From: Pelagophyceae sp. CCMP2097
Taxonomy: Eukaryota; Sar; Pelagophyceae
Assembly: GCA_026770575.1 (NCBI GenBank)
Contig: MU657181.1
Coordinates: forward strand, 610,487 to 629,760
DNA length: 19,274 nt
Direction of reading: 5' to 3'
Numbering within the stretch: the stretch's first letter is position 1; each line of letters begins with the position of its first letter. Positions 16,280 through 19,274 of the stretch are shown here, piece after piece. Position numbers and translations under genes: made by a program. Below the pieces are notes generated by a model. It saw only the letters and a program-made list of their open reading frames with translations, had not been told where the DNA came from and did not search any database.

Positions 16280-18931
16280 TTAGGGCCCGAAGCAGGTGAG
16301 CTTGTGGTCGGAGTTGTCGATGACGGGGAGCGGTATGTAGATGAGGTGTTTCAGCGCCCACTTCGGAGGCGGCGGCAGGAGCGCGATTTCGTTTGAAGCG
16401 CAGGCCTCCTCTTCGGCGCTCTTCGTCGCGCGGACGGCGCAGCTTAAAAGCTTGCCGCTCGCGTCGAAGGAGACGCGCACTTTGGGCGTCGTCTCTTCGT
16501 CCTCGTCGTGGAGCAAGACGCGCGAGTACTCGAGGTCAAAGGCCTCGCCGCCGGCCTTTGCTTCAGAGAGGAGGCGGCGGAGCTCGATGGCGGGCACGGA
16601 GAACTTTGTGAACGGCGGCGCGCCTTGGACGCCGGAAAAGCCCAAAACGCGGACTTTTGCGGCGTTGAAGAACCGCGTCGGGGCGCCAGAGGCGGCTAAC
16701 AAAGCGTGGACGGACGGCGGCTGCAGCGTCGAGGTGATCTCGGTCGGGTAGAACCATCTCACGACTTTGGAGTTTGTGGCTTCGACGCGGCACTCGCCGC
16801 CGAAGAAGGCTGAAGTCGCGTCGTCTTTGTAGTACTTGTGCAGCAGCCCAGTCGGGAGCAGGAGGTGATTGGCGCCGCCGTGCTGCTGCAGGTTGGCGTA
16901 CATGTTCGTCTGGCCGACTTCCAAGACGCCGAGCATGGGCGGGCCGAAAGCGTAAAAGGCCGCCAGTGCCACGAAAAAATAATGGACGCCGCGGTGCCAA
17001 ACGCGCGCCTTCGGCGCCGGTGCCGGCGAATCGGCGCGGGCGAGCGCGAATAGGACGGGCATCGAAACGGCACCGTAGCCGATGAACGCCCAGTCCATGG
17101 GCTTCAAAGCCTCTGCAGAACTGCTGCCGGCGGCGCAGGCCAAGAAAACGACGGCGGCCGCCGCTTTCAGGGGCGCGTTGGAGACTGCGTTCGCGGATTC
17201 GGAGGCGAGATCTGCCAAAGCGTCTGGGGCGGCGAAGACGGCGAGGCGCGTCGCGCAGATTAACGAAAACGCCGCAATGTTGTTGGGTTCAGGCGTGATG
17301 TTGATCATCAGATGCAAAAGCAGCGCCAACGCCGCGCCGAGTCTAGCCCACTTCGCGTTGCAGACTAAAAGCGACAAACCCGCGGCCATCTCGATGCCGA
17401 CCGTCGCCATCGGGGCGATTTGCGCCGCGAACGGGGCGAGACCCGGCGCAAAGGGAAGATAACCCGCGACGAGCTGGACGAAGAAGATGGAGGCGCAGGA
17501 GTACGCCGGGTCGAGGAACGACGTGTTGATCTTCCAGAAGCCGGCGCCTGTGTAAAAGTACGCCAGCTGCACGCTGATCGTCCGCATGCACGCCGCCTCG
17601 GCGGCGATGGCGGCCTCCTCCGAGAGCAGCAAAGTCGCGATCAAAGAAACGAGGAGCACCGAGTCCGTCTGCAGCTCCCAGTACGAGCAATCCCAGACCA
17701 TTGGGATCTTTTCGAACTGCGAAAAGCAGCGCACGAGTACGGCGGCGATGAACACGGCGGCGCGCCGTTTGCGGCGGTCCGCGTCGCCGATGGCCCAGAG
17801 CGACGCGACCAGCGCCACGCAGACGACGGCGACGTCAAAAGCGGCAGCGTCGCCGAGCGCCGGTCGGCCTTCGCACGTCAGCGCGCTCACGTTCTGCACG
17901 CACCACAGCACGCAGTACGCGTCGAGGGCGCTCTTGGAGCCGCCTGTCGGCGCAAAGTTCGACAGGATGCGCCCTAGAATGTAGGCGCCGGCGGTGATGG
18001 GCGGCTGGGTCTCGGAGCGGATGAGAGTGCCTTTGTCCGCCTGGAGGAAAACGGCCATGGAGTGGCGGCCGCGCGGCGGGCTGCGGCCACACTCGGCGAC
18101 CGTCGGCAGCCGCACGCGGTGCAGGTTCGACAAGAGGCGGCCGTCGGACCAGCGGCTGAGCATGTCTCCGATATTCACCGAAATGCCGCCGGCCACCGGG
18201 GCCACGGCGGCCCAGCCGTCCGTGCCGTGCGCGGCGCACTCGAGGCCGTCGTCGCCTTCACGCTGGAATAAGAGCGTGACGTTGCACCAGTCCGTGTGCG
18301 CCCCGGCACGCCAGTCCGAGTCGCCGAGCGCGGCGCGCTTTACCGCGGCCATGGGCGGGTAATGCAGCAGGCGAAGCGTGCACTGGCCGTCTTCCGCCCA
18401 AAGGTTGTGCGCCTTGGCCAGCGTGCCGGGCGAGAGGCTCGGGCAGGCCCGCGGCTCGAGGAGCGAGAGGAGCTTGCAGCCGAGTAAGTGCGACGCCTCG
18501 AGGAGCGCCTTTGCGTCGGCCTCGAGCGCGTTCGAAGGCCAGCGGCCGTCCATGGCGCCGAACCGCGCGGTGACCTGGAGTGATTCCTTGTGGTCGGCGA
18601 GGCCCGTCGACGGCCGCACTTGCTCCATGAACTCGTAGCCCGCGTTTTGCTTTGGTTCGAACGGCGACGATGCGCGCTTGGCGTCGAGCGGCATCGAAAA
18701 GAACTTTTCCGACGCCGCAAAGCCGCGTTCAATGACCTGTGCGTCGACGCCGTGGTTCACAACCGTGAAGAAACCCACCGTCCGCGCGGCGTCCCACAGC
18801 TGCGCGGCCACGACGGCCGGCGCTGCCGCCAGATCGATGACGGGCACTGCCGCGCCGGCGACGACCTTTGCGGAAGCCGCGCCGCTGCGCAGCGACCGCT
18901 CGTACGCCACGTCGGCGGCCACAAGCGCCAT
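16280..18931 (-). CDS. 2OG-Fe(II) oxygenase fused to an HTTM-like membrane domain
   Basis: This is an uninterrupted 883-residue frame from a true ATG. Residues 28-325 are a full-length 2-oxoglutarate/Fe(II) oxygenase of the isopenicillin-N-synthase/gibberellin-oxidase type: PVIDL (30-34), GFFTVVNHGV (53-62), iron ligands His212 and Asp214 in HTD and His271 in LHRV, the 2-oxoglutarate-binding Arg289-x-Ser291, and a closing ITAGAYILGRIL (312-323). Such enzymes hydroxylate or desaturate small molecules; the substrate here is unknown. From about 334 to 670 there are roughly ten hydrophobic segments. QLAYFYTGAGFWKIN (455-469), then a Glu-containing helix (510-525) and LLLHLMIN (537-544), recall the HTTM / vitamin-K-dependent carboxylase membrane family. 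A soluble 200-residue tail follows. The two halves would tether the oxygenase to a membrane. The HTTM assignment is inference; the oxygenase call is strong. Confidence 0.8.
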   Translation of the reverse strand: MALVAADVAYERSLRSGAASAKVVAGAAVPVIDLAAAPAVVAAQLWDAARTVGFFTVVNHGVDAQVIERGFAASEKFFSMPLDAKRASSPFEPKQNAGYEFMEQVRPSTGLADHKESLQVTARFGAMDGRWPSNALEADAKALLEASHLLGCKLLSLLEPRACPSLSPGTLAKAHNLWAEDGQCTLRLLHYPPMAAVKRAALGDSDWRAGAHTDWCNVTLLFQREGDDGLECAAHGTDGWAAVAPVAGGISVNIGDMLSRWSDGRLLSNLHRVRLPTVAECGRSPPRGRHSMAVFLQADKGTLIRSETQPPITAGAYILGRILSNFAPTGGSKSALDAYCVLWCVQNVSALTCEGRPALGDAAAFDVAVVCVALVASLWAIGDADRRKRRAAVFIAAVLVRCFSQFEKIPMVWDCSYWELQTDSVLLVSLIATLLLSEEAAIAAEAACMRTISVQLAYFYTGAGFWKINTSFLDPAYSCASIFFVQLVAGYLPFAPGLAPFAAQIAPMATVGIEMAAGLSLLVCNAKWARLGAALALLLHLMINITPEPNNIAAFSLICATRLAVFAAPDALADLASESANAVSNAPLKAAAAVVFLACAAGSSSAEALKPMDWAFIGYGAVSMPVLFALARADSPAPAPKARVWHRGVHYFFVALAAFYAFGPPMLGVLEVGQTNMYANLQQHGGANHLLLPTGLLHKYYKDDATSAFFGGECRVEATNSKVVRWFYPTEITSTLQPPSVHALLAASGAPTRFFNAAKVRVLGFSGVQGAPPFTKFSVPAIELRRLLSEAKAGGEAFDLEYSRVLLHDEDEETTPKVRVSFDASGKLLSCAVRATKSAEEEACASNEIALLPPPPKWALKHLIYIPLPVIDNSDHKLTCFGP

Positions 18932-19171
18932 GTCCGCTACAGCGCCGGCGGCTCGGTGAGTTCCTGGCCGTCCAATGAACTCGTCTGAGAATTAAGGAAT
19001 GTCACCGAAATGCTTTTCGCCAAAAAATAGCATAAAAATGAGGGTATATCAAACAATTGTATGGGATCAGGAATTGAAGCGTAATTCCGGGAATGTTCTT
19101 AGTGTAATCAGTCCATGCGGTACTTTGGCGGGCGTCGGTCGGAGAGCGCATAGTGCTTTTGGTCGGTCGTT
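18932..19171. promoter_or_regulatory. Spacer with likely promoter of the oxygenase fusion gene
   Basis: This 240-base spacer lies between two minus-strand genes. Much of 18990-19110 is A/T-rich, unlike the coding DNA, and it includes GTATATC near 19044 and the shared motif halves at 19053-19075. It should hold the 3' UTR of the right-edge gene and the promoter of the fusion gene. Confidence 0.4.
19053..19075 (-). promoter_or_regulatory. Shared spacer motif halves, copy 3
   Basis: On the minus strand, AATTCCTGA and TACAATTGT occur in the same order as in the other two copies, but about 5 bases further apart. The site is about 120-145 bases upstream of the fusion gene's ATG. This copy is weaker than the other two. 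Confidence 0.25.
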
Positions 19172-19261
19172 TTAGTCGTACTCGTCCTCGTCGTCGTCGT
19201 CGTCGTCGTCGTCGTGCGTGTCGTCTTCGTTGAAGCGCGGCCGCTTTGCCGGTGAGCCGAC
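19172..19261 (-). CDS. Last exon of a right-edge gene, acidic C-terminus
   Basis: Read on the minus strand, a CTTAG 3' splice site (ending at 19262) is followed by a frame of 29 residues and a TAA. The peptide starts VGSPAKRPRFNEDD, then has eight consecutive Asp and ends EDEYD. A basic KRPR patch followed by an acidic tail is common at the ends of nuclear or nucleolar proteins. The family cannot be told from this fragment. The acceptor and following G match the splice style of the other genes, and the frame is too short to have been found by length alone. It could be a chance frame over a GTC trinucleotide run. Confidence 0.5.
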   Translation of the reverse strand, partial: VGSPAKRPRFNEDDTHDDDDDDDDEDEYD

Positions 19262-19274
19262 CTAAGGTTTGAAG

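Noticed and set aside
1..19274. tRNA, rRNA, viral or transposase genes
   Set aside because: I saw no cloverleaf-type sequence, rRNA core motif, integrase, reverse transcriptase or capsid-like frame anywhere in the window.

Overview
This window looks like nuclear DNA from a GC-rich, very gene-dense unicellular eukaryote, most likely a microalga of the stramenopile/pelagophyte kind. The lineage is inferred from style, not shown by a marker gene. The evidence is: spliced genes with short introns (45-187 nt), eukaryote-only domain families (F-box, PHD, BTB, RCC1, an RCK/MAK-type kinase), spacers of 19 to about 360 nt, and GC-rich coding sequence with long Asp and Ala runs. There are no operons or ribosome binding sites.

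Layout: (1) 1-1070, non-coding upstream DNA with small tandem repeats and palindromes. (2) 1071-3670 (+), an acidic, alanine-rich coiled-coil protein with one proposed intron. (3) 3829-4744 (-), a three-exon bactofilin-like polymer-forming protein. (4) 4958-5784 (+), a small basic three-exon protein of unknown function. (5) 5804-7294 (-), a signal-peptide protein, perhaps glycosyltransferase-like. (6) 7531-8753 (+), an F-box/ankyrin/PHD protein with one intron. (7) 8911-11638 (-), an RCK/MAK/MOK-family kinase in seven exons. (8) 12000-16164 (+), a five-exon protein with an RCC1 propeller, two BTB domains and two C-terminal membrane helices. (9) 16280-18931 (-), an uninterrupted 883-residue ORF joining a 2-oxoglutarate/Fe(II) oxygenase to an HTTM-like membrane domain. 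(10) 19172-19261 (-), the acidic last exon of a gene running off the right edge.

The first eight genes alternate strand strictly (+ - + - + - + -), so almost every spacer is either a shared divergent promoter or a tail-to-tail 3' spacer. No common pathway links them. Several are modular regulators: the F-box/PHD protein and the RCC1-BTB-BTB protein both look like ubiquitin-ligase substrate adaptors, and the kinase belongs to a family that controls cilium length elsewhere. The least usual items are the oxygenase-membrane fusion, the membrane-anchored RCC1-BTB-BTB protein and the spliced bactofilin-like gene.

I proposed splice sites by hand, asking that GT/GC-AG junctions restore reading frame and domain continuity. 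Of 16 introns, 15 are followed by G in the exon, 10 end in TAG and 6 begin GTGCG. That consistency supports the models, but none has transcript evidence here.
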